Program-made: the position numbers and the translations under genes | NCBI RefSeq assembly: GCF_003600835.1 | Contig: NZ_NQYC01000001.1 | Coordinates: 248,001 to 312,000 of the forward strand | Direction of reading: 5' to 3' | DNA: 64,000 nt | Source: Bacillus sp. PK3_68 | GTDB lineage: Bacteria; Bacillota; Bacilli; Bacillales; Domibacillaceae | Shown here: positions 1 through 8,623 of the stretch, in pieces | Layout of the letters: each line of letters starts with the position of its first letter | How positions within the stretch are numbered: position 1 is the stretch's first letter | Notes under the pieces: model-generated | What the model was told of the DNA's origin: nothing | Databases searched by the model: none | What the model saw: only the letters and a program-made list of their open reading frames with translations

Positions 1-2
1 CT

Positions 3-83
3 TATCCAATTTTAGTCGGCAAAATAAAGGGCCAACATGTAAAATTTGACGGCAAAATGATTCGTGAAATGCTTGTGGTGTAA
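3..83 (+). CDS. C-terminal end of an unidentified gene (5' partial)
   Basis: An open frame runs from the window edge to a TAA at 81-83. It encodes 26 residues (YPILVGKIKGQ... ending MIREMLVV). The frame has Bacillus-like codon use and no internal stop, and it is followed by a short intergenic stretch. The fragment is too short to assign to a family, so the product is unknown and the call rests only on frame openness at the edge. Confidence 0.3.
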   Translation, partial: YPILVGKIKGQHVKFDGKMIREMLVV

Positions 84-172
84 GATCGGATAGACAAGGT
101 AGCATTAAGGAAGAGGGAATTATCACAACTGGCCTCCTATATTGTTCAGATTTTTGAGTAGGAGGAATCGGT

Positions 173-205
173 ATGTACTCTTACTTTTCATCATTTGGTC
201 ATTAA
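173..205 (+). CDS. Candidate 10-residue ORF before an interrupted terminator
   Basis: AGTAGGAGGAATCGGT precedes ATG at 173. The frame reads MYSYFSSFGH and stops at TAA (203-205), which lies in the left arm of the hairpin at 202-222. A near-perfect ribosome binding site, a tiny ORF and an immediately following terminator arm suggest a very small expressed peptide. No family is recognised and it may be chance. Confidence 0.22.
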   Translation: MYSYFSSFGH

Positions 206-269
206 CATAAAAACCTCCGCAAGGAACGTGGGACTGACCCCTATTTTTGAGACAGGGATCAAAACACCT

Positions 270-1118
270 TTAAGCAGCCAGCTGCCGATACTTGACCGGT
301 GGCTGGTTGTTTAGTTTCGCTTGAATACGGATATGGTTATAATAGTGAATATAGCTTTCGACAGTTTGCTCTACGATAGCCGTCGTAGTGCTTGTCAACT
401 CGTCGAGATAGAACGTTTCAGACTTTAGCGAGGAATGAAACGATTCGATGGAGGCATTATCAGAGGGTGTCCCTTTCCGGGACATACTCATGGTAATGCC
501 TTTTTCTTTGACTGCCTGCTGATAAGCATAAGATGTGTACACAGATCCCTGATCGCTGTGCAGAATGCATCCCTCTGGGAGGGGTGGCAGCTGGGCCAGC
601 GTATGTAGCACAAAATCTGTATTCTGGCAGCTTCCTAAAGAATAGGCAATGATTTCGCCGTTAAATAAATCCTGAATACTTGAAAGATACAGCTGTTTCT
701 GGCCAAAAGGCAAGTATGTAATATCTGTGACGAGCTTTTGAAGAGGCTGATTTGCCTGGAAATCTCCTTTTAACAGGTTATCGGAAATATGACAGGGCTG
801 TCCTGTTCGTTTGCGTTTCTTCACTTTTACCCGGCACTGCCAGCCATACTTCTGCATTACACGCTGTACCGCTTTATGGTTAATCGACATCTCTCGTTTT
901 AATAAGGCCGTGATTTTACGATAACCATATCGAAACTTAAGGTCCCGGCACAACGTGCCGATTTTTCGTTCAACGATCTGCCTGGCTGTTTCTTTCCGGC
1001 TCCTGCTCTTCCAGCGATAATAAGTGGATCTAGCAATGCCGAGATGCCGGCATATTTCCCTGACGGGCATGCTGGTTTGGAGTTCTTTTACTAATTCTAC
1101 AGCTGTTTCTGGGACCAC
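270..1118 (-). CDS. IS3-family transposase, orfB (DDE catalytic subunit)
   Basis: This 282-residue protein is the catalytic part of the IS3-family transposase. It has an N-terminal HTH-like segment (VREICRHLGIARSTYYRW) followed by the RNase H-fold integrase core. The DDE residues are visible: D in VTDITYLP, D in LHSDQGSVY and E in NASIESFHSSLK, with the usual C-terminal YNHIRIQAKLNNQPP motif. The annotated start is a GTG inside orfA. The functional OrfAB transposase is normally made by -1 frameshifting from orfA, and the required A AAA AAG heptamer is present at 1139-1145. No inactivating change is seen. Confidence 0.93.
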   Translation of the reverse strand: MVPETAVELVKELQTSMPVREICRHLGIARSTYYRWKSRSRKETARQIVERKIGTLCRDLKFRYGYRKITALLKREMSINHKAVQRVMQKYGWQCRVKVKKRKRTGQPCHISDNLLKGDFQANQPLQKLVTDITYLPFGQKQLYLSSIQDLFNGEIIAYSLGSCQNTDFVLHTLAQLPPLPEGCILHSDQGSVYTSYAYQQAVKEKGITMSMSRKGTPSDNASIESFHSSLKSETFYLDELTSTTTAIVEQTVESYIHYYNHIRIQAKLNNQPPVKYRQLAA

Positions 1119-1420
1119 TTCCTCTCCAATTCTTTGTACTTTTTTAGTACTTCAATCTGCTGTTTCAAATACCGATTTTCTTCCTTCAGTTTCTCTGTTT
1201 CACTTTCATACTCAGCCCCTTTTCCGAAGGAATACTGCTTGCCCACTGGCTGTTCAAATCGATGAAACTCGCCTGCTTTGTACCATTTCATCCATGTTTT
1301 AAGCTGTGTCTTATTTCGAATGTTTAATTCCTTTAAGACTTCTTTGACCGGCACCCCAGCTAATCTCATTTTTACAGCCTTCATTTTTACTTCCGCTGGA
1401 TAACTGACTCTTGTCCCCAT
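1097..1420 (-). CDS. IS3-family transposase, orfA (HTH DNA-binding subunit)
   Basis: OrfA of the element. The chosen start is the ATG at 1420 (MGTRVSYPAEVKMKAV), preceded by GGAGGTG; a longer frame upstream would run into the terminal repeat. The protein has a helix-turn-helix (RLAGVPVKEVLKELNI...TQLKTWMKWY). It ends in a leucine-zipper-like coiled coil (EKLKEENRYLKQQIEVLKKYKELE), the usual multimerisation region. The last 22 nt overlap orfB in another frame. OrfA alone normally binds the ends and represses; the frameshifted OrfAB fusion transposes. Confidence 0.88.
   Translation of the reverse strand: MGTRVSYPAEVKMKAVKMRLAGVPVKEVLKELNIRNKTQLKTWMKWYKAGEFHRFEQPVGKQYSFGKGAEYESETEKLKEENRYLKQQIEVLKKYKELERKWSQKQL
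1139..1145 (-). other. Programmed -1 frameshift heptamer A AAA AAG
   Basis: On the minus strand, orfA codons CTA AAA AAG form the heptamer A AAA AAG. Slipping back one base leads directly into the orfB frame (LKKVQRIGEEVVPETAVEL). The position, just upstream of the orfA stop and inside the overlap, matches the known frameshift signal of IS150/IS911-type elements. Confidence 0.75.
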
Positions 1421-1808
1421 AGAAAAACACCTCCAAGTTATTTTCGAGTATCCCATACTCGTTTTCAACTTAAAGGTGTTTTTTATTTGTCTCACTTTAT
1501 GGGGTCAGTCCAACGTTAACTTGCGGAGGTTTTTATGTTAAATTGGAACGAGGAGGACAAATTACTCTAATTGGAGCGAACTTCCATTGCTTAGAATGAA
1601 AGGAAGGCGCTAAATACCTATTGGACAAATAATATAGCATAGAAAAATTTCTTCTTACGAAATGATAAGTGAAAGATTGATGCTTTAGGGGAAAAATCAA
1701 ATTTTAATATAAAAAGCTATTTATTAACAAATATCAACAAGAAGTGATTCCGATTTATAGCACTATCGTTAGTATAAATGAGTATTAGTCAATGGATGAG
1801 GAGAAAGG

Positions 1809-2642
1809 GTGGAAGGAATGACGATGAATTCCCTTGTGAATTTTTCTAAATATATCAGTAGCCATGTAGAAGCTTTATCTCATGAAGTAGTCGAGGCTGT
1901 TATTAATAGAATGCAATTAGAAATCCCTTCTTGGGAAAGAGAGCAAGCAATCAACATGTATATTGAGCTTTTAAAGTTTTTTAGTGAATCCCTCTTTTGT
2001 GAAGAGAACGATTCAGTACCGGATGCATTAATTGAATGGAGCAAAAAAAACGCAGCCATGCAGGTCTCCGCTGGTCAAGGTATCCTGGAAATAGTTGTGC
2101 GTTATCCGGCGACTAGAGATGTTTTTAATGACTTATTGACGCGGATCAGCATCGAGCTTGAGCTCTCTGTAAAAGACAATGCTTTTATTATTAAACGAAT
2201 CAACAATATGTTAGATATCAGTTTAAACGAAACGTTTTTCGCTTTTGAACGTCTCTCCGAACAATTTAGAGAAGAAACACAAAAAGAGCTAGCTGAATTA
2301 TCAGCGCCTATTGTTCCTGTGAAGGAAGGAATTGTGGTTCTTCCTCTAATTGGAGACATTGATGATTACCGGGCAAGTTACATAATGGATAATGTGATCC
2401 CGAAAATAGCTGACTTAGAGGTAGAACATGTTATCTTCGACTTTTCAGGGATTTTAACGATTGATGCACAAGTGGCAGAGTATTTCCGGAGAATAGAAGA
2501 AACTCTACGTTTAATGGGCTTGCATGTTATTACGACGGGACTGCGTCCTAAATTAGCCCAAACGGTCGTTCATTCAGGGATGGATCTGTACAGGGTTGAA
2601 GCGTTTGCGACTGTTAAACAAGCACTGGAGAGCATTAAATAA
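1809..2642 (+). CDS. rsbRD: RsbR-type RsbT co-antagonist (RsbRD-like, STAS domain)
   Basis: This 277-residue protein resembles RsbR paralogs, stressosome scaffold and sensor proteins that hold RsbT and gate sigma-B activation. The N-terminal ~150 residues form a variable sensor region. After the hallmark linker ELSAPIVPVKEGIVVLPLIG comes a C-terminal STAS domain (about 165-277). In the RsbR family two STAS threonines are phosphorylated by RsbT; here the equivalent positions appear to be D (GDIDDYRAS) and A (LTIDAQVA). The length fits RsbRD/YqhA. GTG at 1809 (AGGAG, 5-nt spacing) is used; ATG at 1824 with GGAAGGA is an alternative. The gene stands alone and ends at a strong terminator. Confidence 0.8.
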   Translation: MEGMTMNSLVNFSKYISSHVEALSHEVVEAVINRMQLEIPSWEREQAINMYIELLKFFSESLFCEENDSVPDALIEWSKKNAAMQVSAGQGILEIVVRYPATRDVFNDLLTRISIELELSVKDNAFIIKRINNMLDISLNETFFAFERLSEQFREETQKELAELSAPIVPVKEGIVVLPLIGDIDDYRASYIMDNVIPKIADLEVEHVIFDFSGILTIDAQVAEYFRRIEETLRLMGLHVITTGLRPKLAQTVVHSGMDLYRVEAFATVKQALESIK

Positions 2643-2663
2643 TCCCTCTCTTCTGGGAATAAC

Positions 2664-2719
2664 CTCTAAACATAAAAAAGCTAACAGACCGAGATCTGTT
2701 AGCTTTTTTATGTTTAGAG
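2664..2719. terminator. Bidirectional intrinsic terminator
   Basis: A perfect 25-bp stem (2664-2688 and 2695-2719) encloses a 6-nt loop CCGAGA. The GC core GCTAACAGA is flanked by six A and six T residues, so it can terminate on both strands. It lies 22 nt after the RsbR-like gene. Confidence 0.92.
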
Positions 2720-2940
2720 CGCAGTTTGAATGCAAGCAAAGAAACATGTGAATCTAGGTCCTTTTCGAACTGCCAACCGTTGATGAGTGAACAAGACAGC
2801 TCCAAAAAATTTCTCTTTTGTCCAACTTCTTAAACAAATGATCCGTTCCCAAAGAGTCAAAAAGACTGAAGGATAAATTTAATATTTATAACCAAAATAA
2901 ATAAGAATAAAACAATTGATAAAAGCCGGGTGAGTAAAAA

Positions 2941-5615
2941 GTGAAAAAGGTTTTTCAAATTTATCAAATGGATTGGAAAAGAATTTTCAGTGTTCCCACT
3001 GGGATTTTGCTCACCATAGCTATTATGATTTTGCCTTCTGTTTATGCTTGGGTGAATATAAAAGCGATGTGGGATCCTTATAAAGATACATCTGGGATAA
3101 AAATAGCCGTGACCAGTCTTGATAAGGGAGGAGAAGTGAGAGGTAGAGAACTAAATATAGGAGAAGAGTTAATCGATAACTTAAAGAAGAACAAAAAATT
3201 AGGATGGACATTTGTCAATCAGGAAGAAGCTGAACGGGGCGTTAAGCATGGCGAGTACTATGCCAGCTTATTGATTCCCGCAGACTTCTCCGAAAAAATG
3301 ATTAGCGTTTTATCGGAAAATCCTAAACGGGCAGAGATTGTTTATAAGGTAAATGAAAAGCTGAATGCCGTTGCCCCGAAAATTACTGAAAAAGGAGCGA
3401 CTGGTGTGGTCGGGCAGGTGAGTGAACACTTTACTAACGCCGTTGACCAAGCTATTTTAACAGAATTTAACAAAGCGGGTATTGAGCTTGAAAGAGAGCT
3501 GCCGACCATCAGGAATATAGAAAGTAAAATTTTTGCTTTGGAAAAGCAATTGCCTGCCATTAGAGAAATGGGGGACAGGGTACGGGAATTGGACAAGAAA
3601 ATGCCGGAAATAAGAGAAAAAAGCCAAAAAGTCGTAGAGCTAGAGAAACAACTACCTAAAATCAAACAATTAGGAAGCAGTATATTAAGAATAGAAGAAC
3701 GTCTTCCTAAATTACGAGAAGTCGGTAATGAAATTTTACTTATTCAAAAAAGCTCCCTGTTATTCAGAAGGCCGCTGAAAAGACAGCAGAAATTGATCGC
3801 AACTTTTATAAAATAGAAGAAGCTGTAGCGAAGGGGATCACGGATGCTCAAAAAGCTAACCAAATCATCATGGCTGCTCGACAGGAGCTTCCTGAAATAG
3901 CAAAAGTAGCAGAGAGAGGAAGTGGGTTTGCCAATCAGCTAAACGAATTTTTACAGAAAAACGCTGAAGCTTTCCAAGCTATTGTTCCGGTCATCAGGCA
4001 AAATGTCTCTCTTTTACAGCAAACGGCAGATTCTGCCGTGCAGCTCACGGAATCTATTCAGACAGAGAGTGATGATCCTCAACGGGCCCTTAGCTCTGTC
4101 GAATTGCTGAAAACACGTGTACAAACAGGAGAAGCGGTAGTTGGCCGGACAATCAATCTGCTCGCCAAGATGAATCAATACACTGAAGGGAACCAGCTAG
4201 GTGGCCTAATCAGTCGTTTAACGGATGTGAGACAAAACTTTCAACAGCAAGAGGACGTTTTAACTCAAATAGAGGCAGCTATGAGAAATGGTCGCGAGCC
4301 GTCAACAGAACTAGCGGGGCAATTAAACAGGCTGGCTTCATCAGCCAGCAGTACATTAGGCTCCGTTTTAAACGCCTATGATAGTGAAACTGTACCAACG
4401 ATTACTCAATCACTAACTGCATTAATTGAAAAAGCCAGAATATCGAACGAAGTAGTGCAAACAGCAAAAGCAAAGCTGCCTGATATTCAGCAGATTCTGA
4501 ATGACGCACAGGCAGGTGTACAATTTGGATTTGAAGAATTGACAAGAGTCCAAGCAGAGCTGCCTCGAATCCGCACAGACATTCATCAGACTGCATCTGC
4601 CATAGCAGGAAAAATGAAACAATTTACGGCTACAGTCAATGAAGCGGCGCGTTTTGTGAAAAATGATTTACCATCTGTGGAGCAAAGGATTCACAAAGCT
4701 GCCGACTTTGTGCGAAATGATCTACCGGCGGCAGAACGAGAAGTGCGAAAGGTCTCTCATTTCATTCAAACAAGGCTTCCGGAAATGGAGAAAGCAGTCC
4801 ATCAAGCAGCAAACCTTATTGAAGCAGATTTACCAGAAGTAGAACGGTCTGTTCGTGATGCAGCTAACAGAATAAGAAAATTCCAAAAGGATCAGGATTT
4901 AGGAGAAATCATTAGGCTGCTGAAAAATGATGTTAAAAAAGAAAGTGAATTTTTGACCAAACCGATTGAATTAAAGGAAGAAAAAGTGTTTCCTATCCCG
5001 AACTATGGGTCAGCCATGTCTCCGTTTTACACAACGTTATCTTTGTGGGTAGGAGCGATGCTGTTGATTTCTTTGTTTCGGACAGATGTCGAGGACTCGG
5101 AAAATATGTACCAGAGCCATCATATTTACTTTGGTCGGCTGCTTACATTTTTAACTATCGGTGTTTTTCAAGGATTTATTGTCAGCATGGGAGATATATT
5201 TCTACTTCATGCTTATGTAGTGGAAAAGTTCTGGTTCGTCCTTTTTTCCATCTTAACGAGCATCGTATTCGTTACAATTACTTATACGCTTGTGTCTGTT
5301 TTTGGAAACATCGGGAAAGGACTGGCCATTATCTTTCTTGTTTTACAGTTTTCCAGCTCAGGTGGAACTTTTCCTATTAGCCAAACCCCAGAGGTTTTCC
5401 AAAAAATTAACCCGTTTGTTCCATTTACTTACGCAGTCAGCTTGTTACGAGAAGCGGTTGGCGGCATTGTACCGGATATTGTGAGAACCGATTTGCTTGC
5501 GCTGCTTTTCTTCTTAGTGCTTACCATTGTATTTGCATTGTTATTGAAGAAGCCACTAAGCGGTATCACGAGCAAGCTTGCAGCGAATGCAAAGAAGACA
5601 AAGATTCTTTCTTGA
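2941..5615 (+). CDS. yhgE: YhgE/Pip family membrane protein (frameshifted at 3746-3751)
   Basis: The gene encodes a large YhgE/Pip-family protein of about 890 residues; the family includes the phage infection protein Pip and YhgE and resembles ABC-2-type exporters. The N-terminus has one membrane segment (TGILLTIAIMILPSVYAWVN) and the family motif with WDPYKDTSGIKIAV. A long extracellular coiled-coil region with repeated LP-x3-E heptads follows. The C-terminus has about five membrane segments (from ~5020). The frame breaks at an A6 run (3746-3751). Adding one A restores ...IQKKLPVIQKAAEKTAEI and joins both halves without loss. The start is GTG 2941. YhgE is linked in other Firmicutes to ESX/type VII secretion or phage adsorption; no such genes are adjacent here. 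Confidence 0.85.
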
Positions 5616-5679
5616 CACGAAGGAAAGGCTTGGATGCTTACTTTATTTTTCAAGTCTTTCTGTTTTTCTCCAGTCCTTC

Positions 5680-5688
5680 TGGTATGAT
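5680..5688 (+). promoter_or_regulatory. Extended -10 promoter element for ppiB
   Basis: TGGTATGAT matches an extended sigma-A -10 (TGnTATAAT with one mismatch), about 40 nt upstream of the cyclophilin start. No convincing -35 is seen, which is usual for extended -10 promoters. Confidence 0.45.
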
Positions 5689-5727
5689 AAAATTTGAAAG
5701 CACTTTGAGTGAAAAGGAGAGATTGTT

Positions 5728-6165
5728 ATGGCGAAAACAGGAAAGATTGTTATGGAAAATGGAGAAACCATCGAATTTGAGCTATACCCGAATGAAGCGC
5801 CGAACACGGTGGCTAACTTTGAAAAGCTGGCGAATGAAGGATTTTACAATGGGGTTGTATTCCACCGTGTTATCCCAGGATTCGTTAGTCAGGGAGGAGA
5901 TCCGACAGGTACAGGAAGAGGCGGTGCCGGTTACACGATTAAATGTGAAACAGAAGGCAACCCGCATAAGCATGAAGCGGGCAGTCTATCTATGGCTCAT
6001 GCAGGGAAAGACACTGGCAGCAGTCAGTTTTTTATTGTCCACCAGCCACAGCCCCATCTAGATGGCGTACATACGGTCTTTGGTAAAGTAACATCCGGCT
6101 TGGAAACCGCACGCTCTATGAAAAATGGCGACGTAATGAAGGAAGTTACTGTTTCTGAGGAATAA
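5728..6165 (+). CDS. ppiB: Peptidyl-prolyl cis-trans isomerase, cyclophilin type
   Basis: A 145-residue cytoplasmic cyclophilin that catalyses cis-trans isomerisation of Xaa-Pro bonds during folding. Family motifs are present in order: [30 protein letters not shown] with the catalytic Arg of [15 protein letters not shown], then [20 protein letters not shown] and the [12 protein letters not shown] end motif. No signal peptide is present and the length is standard for Bacillus PpiB. The RBS AAGGAGA precedes ATG 5728. It is monocistronic, with an extended -10 promoter upstream and a terminator 27 nt downstream. Confidence 0.96.
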   Translation: MAKTGKIVMENGETIEFELYPNEAPNTVANFEKLANEGFYNGVVFHRVIPGFVSQGGDPTGTGRGGAGYTIKCETEGNPHKHEAGSLSMAHAGKDTGSSQFFIVHQPQPHLDGVHTVFGKVTSGLETARSMKNGDVMKEVTVSEE

Positions 6166-6192
6166 GATTTTTATTTGAAATGTAGTCATAAA

Positions 6193-6226
6193 GAAAACAC
6201 CGTCCGGTTAAATGGACGGTGTTTTC
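6193..6226 (+). terminator. Intrinsic terminator after ppiB
   Basis: The 13-bp stem GAAAACACCGTCC / GGACGGTGTTTTC has an 8-nt loop and A/T-rich outer ends, and can act on both strands. It sits 27 nt after the ppiB stop. Confidence 0.9.
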
Positions 6227-6500
6227 TAGCTATAAGTATCAGTTGGAAAGGAGTGACTTTGGATAGCTATTAGGATTAAAGTTGTTTTATTCTCGTATTT
6301 GTTCCCCGCATAAATCGCTACATCAATTACTTACAGTATAGGCCCTCTCTAAAAAATTCCCTTTATATAAATGAAGAATCCAAAATTATCAATACGCTAC
6401 CCGCGTTATAGGCTGCGTACGCTTTGCCATTTTTTACTAAAGTTGTTATCGTGGGAAAGAATCATCACAAATTCAATTTGCAAATAGGAAGGTGTTATAA

Positions 6501-8375
6501 ATGTGTGGATTTGTTGGCTGTATGTACGACAAACCCCAAGACATGAACCATAAATTAGGAAATGGCTTTAGAAAAATGAACGATATTATTACTCATAGAG
6601 GGCCTAACGACGAGGGGTTCTATTTTGATGAGTATGTTAATTTTGGATTTAGGCGGTTAAGCATTATTGATATCGAAAATGGTCAGCAGCCCCTCTCTTA
6701 TGAAGACGAACGATATTGGATTATATTCAATGGTGAAATTTATAACTACATCGAAATTCGGCAAGAGATGGAAGAGAAAGGTTATAAGTTTTATACTCAT
6801 TCGGACACAGAGGTCATCTTGGCCCTTTACAGTGAGATCAACGAACAAGCGGTGAAGAGATTAAGAGGAATGTTTGCTTTTGTCATCTGGGATAAGGAGG
6901 AACAAATATTATTTGGAGCAAGAGACTATTTTGGAATTAAACCGTTTTTTTATTCGGAGCAAGAAGGTTTATGTGTGTTCGCTTCTGAAAAGAAGAGTAT
7001 TTTATTAGCGGCAGAAAACCGTCCTTCTTTTGATATAGATCGTAATTCTTTACACCACTATCTTAGTTTTCAGTATGTTCCTGAGCCTGAAACAATGACG
7101 ACTTTAATTAAAAAATTATCTCCAGGTCATTATTTTTTTAAAAAACCAGGACAGGCAATGGATATCCGGTGTTATTGGCAGCCTTATTTTCAACCGCACC
7201 AGTCAGTGAAGGATCAACTTGTCACAGAAATTCGTGAAGTCTTGATGGATTCTGTAAAAGTTCATATGCGAAGTGATGTGCCGGTTGGGGCTTTTCTATC
7301 CGGGGGGATAGATTCTTCATTTATTGTTTCTCTGGCAAAAGAAGTGAATCCGGATTTAAAAACTTTTTCTGTTGGATTTGAAAGAGATGGATTTAGCGAA
7401 ATTAATGTAGCTCAAGAAACAGCTGATTCCTTAAATCTAGAGAATATTAGTCATGTCATTTCACCCGATGAATTTTTAGAAGAGCTTCCAAAAATCATTT
7501 GGCATATGGACGATCCTTTAGCAGATCCAGCAGCCGTACCGCTTTATTTTGTTGCACGTGAAGCAAGCAAACAAGTAACAGTAGCACTATCGGGTGAAGG
7601 GGCCGATGAACTGTTTGGAGGATACAATATTTATCAGGAACCGCAGTCCTTGCGCTTGTTCAAGTACATGCCAGCTTCGGTAAAACATGCATTAGAAACA
7701 TTGAGTCATTTTCTTCCAGAAGGAGTTAAAGGAAAAAACTTCATTGAACGCGGGGTGACCCCTTTAGAAAAAAGATATATCGGCAATGCCAAAATTTTCG
7801 AAGAACAAGAGAAGGAAATGTTACTTACTAACTACAAAGATTCTTTAAGGTACACCAATATTACAAAACCTATATACAGTCAGTCTGCAAGCTACGATGC
7901 GGTTACTAAAATGCAGCATCTAGATATTCATACATGGTTAAGAGGAGACATTTTATTAAAAGCGGATAAGATGACTATGGCACATTCTCTGGAGCTAAGA
8001 GTGCCTTTCTTGGATAAGGCTGTTTTCAATGTAGCATCCAAAATCAGTGTGGATCAAAAAGTAAAAAATAATACAACGAAATATATTCTGCGAAAGGCAG
8101 CGGAAGGCATCGTCCCGAGTCACGTTTTGGGAAGGAGAAAATTAGGATTCCCCGTACCTATTCGCCATTGGCTAAAAAAGGAACTATACGACTGGGCTTG
8201 CTTTATCATTCGCTCAAGCCAAGTTGATTACATTTTTGATAAACAGCAGGTTCATTTGTTGTTGGAAGAACATGTCATGAATAAGAAGGACAATAGCAGA
8301 AAGCTCTGGACCATTCTTACATTTATGATTTGGCATCAAATTTATATAGAACACCTTTATAATTTGAAGAATTAA
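6501..8375 (+). CDS. asnB: Asparagine synthetase (glutamine-hydrolysing), AsnO/AsnB type
   Basis: A 624-residue class II glutamine amidotransferase that makes asparagine from aspartate, ATP and glutamine. Cys2, the glutaminase nucleophile, follows Met in MCGFVGC. The N-terminal glutaminase shows HRGPND, RRLSIID and FNGEIYNY. The synthetase half carries the PP-loop SGGIDSS (about residue 268), then SGEGADELFGGY and LRVPFLDK. It is more similar in layout to the sporulation-associated AsnO than to the longer AsnH, so a sporulation role is possible. AGGAAGGTG precedes the ATG. The ~270 nt upstream contain no ORF. It is probably monocistronic. Confidence 0.93.
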   Translation: MCGFVGCMYDKPQDMNHKLGNGFRKMNDIITHRGPNDEGFYFDEYVNFGFRRLSIIDIENGQQPLSYEDERYWIIFNGEIYNYIEIRQEMEEKGYKFYTHSDTEVILALYSEINEQAVKRLRGMFAFVIWDKEEQILFGARDYFGIKPFFYSEQEGLCVFASEKKSILLAAENRPSFDIDRNSLHHYLSFQYVPEPETMTTLIKKLSPGHYFFKKPGQAMDIRCYWQPYFQPHQSVKDQLVTEIREVLMDSVKVHMRSDVPVGAFLSGGIDSSFIVSLAKEVNPDLKTFSVGFERDGFSEINVAQETADSLNLENISHVISPDEFLEELPKIIWHMDDPLADPAAVPLYFVAREASKQVTVALSGEGADELFGGYNIYQEPQSLRLFKYMPASVKHALETLSHFLPEGVKGKNFIERGVTPLEKRYIGNAKIFEEQEKEMLLTNYKDSLRYTNITKPIYSQSASYDAVTKMQHLDIHTWLRGDILLKADKMTMAHSLELRVPFLDKAVFNVASKISVDQKVKNNTTKYILRKAAEGIVPSHVLGRRKLGFPVPIRHWLKKELYDWACFIIRSSQVDYIFDKQQVHLLLEEHVMNKKDNSRKLWTILTFMIWHQIYIEHLYNLKN

Positions 8376-8585
8376 CTGAGAATCGAGAGACGCTGCTTTC
8401 TCATTGAGTTACCCTCTAAAGAGAGAGTAATCTTTTCACTTACATCCTATGTTTGTGGATTTGTGAGCAGATATTCGTTTATTTTTATATAGTCAAAGAA
8501 GCGCTCGCTAACGAGAGTACGGCCTTTATAACTGATGCAGCGTTTTTTTAACTAAACAATCGCCTATGCCCCTTCAGCATGTAAG

Positions 8586-8594
8586 CATATACTA
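8586..8594 (+). promoter_or_regulatory. Sporulation mother-cell (sigma-E/sigma-K type) -10 element
   Basis: CATATACTA matches the CATAnnnTA -10 shared by sigma-E and sigma-K. It lies about 30 nt upstream of the ATG of the repeat protein, placing a start near 8601 and a 5' leader of about 23 nt containing the GAGGAGGGG site. The -35 region (around 8567-8570) is weak. The call is inferred from the motif and the coat-like product. Confidence 0.5.
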
Positions 8595-8623
8595 TCTTGT
8601 GATTACTTGAGGAGGGGTTAAGA

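Larger units (their letters stand above)
229..1512 (-). mobile_element. IS3-family (IS150-like) insertion sequence, complete
   Basis: The element spans about 1.28 kb. Its imperfect terminal inverted repeats begin TGGGACTGACCCC at 229 and, on the other strand, TGGACTGACCCC ending at 1512. It is flanked by a 3-bp target duplication ACG (226-228 and 1513-1515). It carries overlapping orfA and orfB on the minus strand with an A6G slippery site. TG...CA ends, 3-bp duplication and two overlapping frames are standard for IS3-family elements. Both ORFs look intact, so the copy may be active. Confidence 0.92.
202..1541. terminator. Bidirectional terminator-like hairpin split by an insertion sequence
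   Basis: Positions 202-222 (TTAACATAAAAACCTCCGCAA plus one flanking base) and 1521-1541 are perfect 21-bp inverted repeats lying outside the IS ends. Removing 229-1512 and one ACG copy rebuilds a continuous hairpin with a GC-containing stem and T/A-rich outer arms, typical of a bidirectional intrinsic terminator. The IS therefore landed in its loop. Confidence 0.7.

Noticed and set aside
1024-1302. Plus-strand ORF antisense to the transposase genes
   Set aside because: Shadow of the intact orfA/orfB coding strand.
3740-3760. Programmed frameshift at A6 in yhgE
   Set aside because: Codon phase is CAA AAA AGC, not a heptameric slippery site, and eleven other genes' breaks involve G, C and T runs that programmed slippage would not explain.
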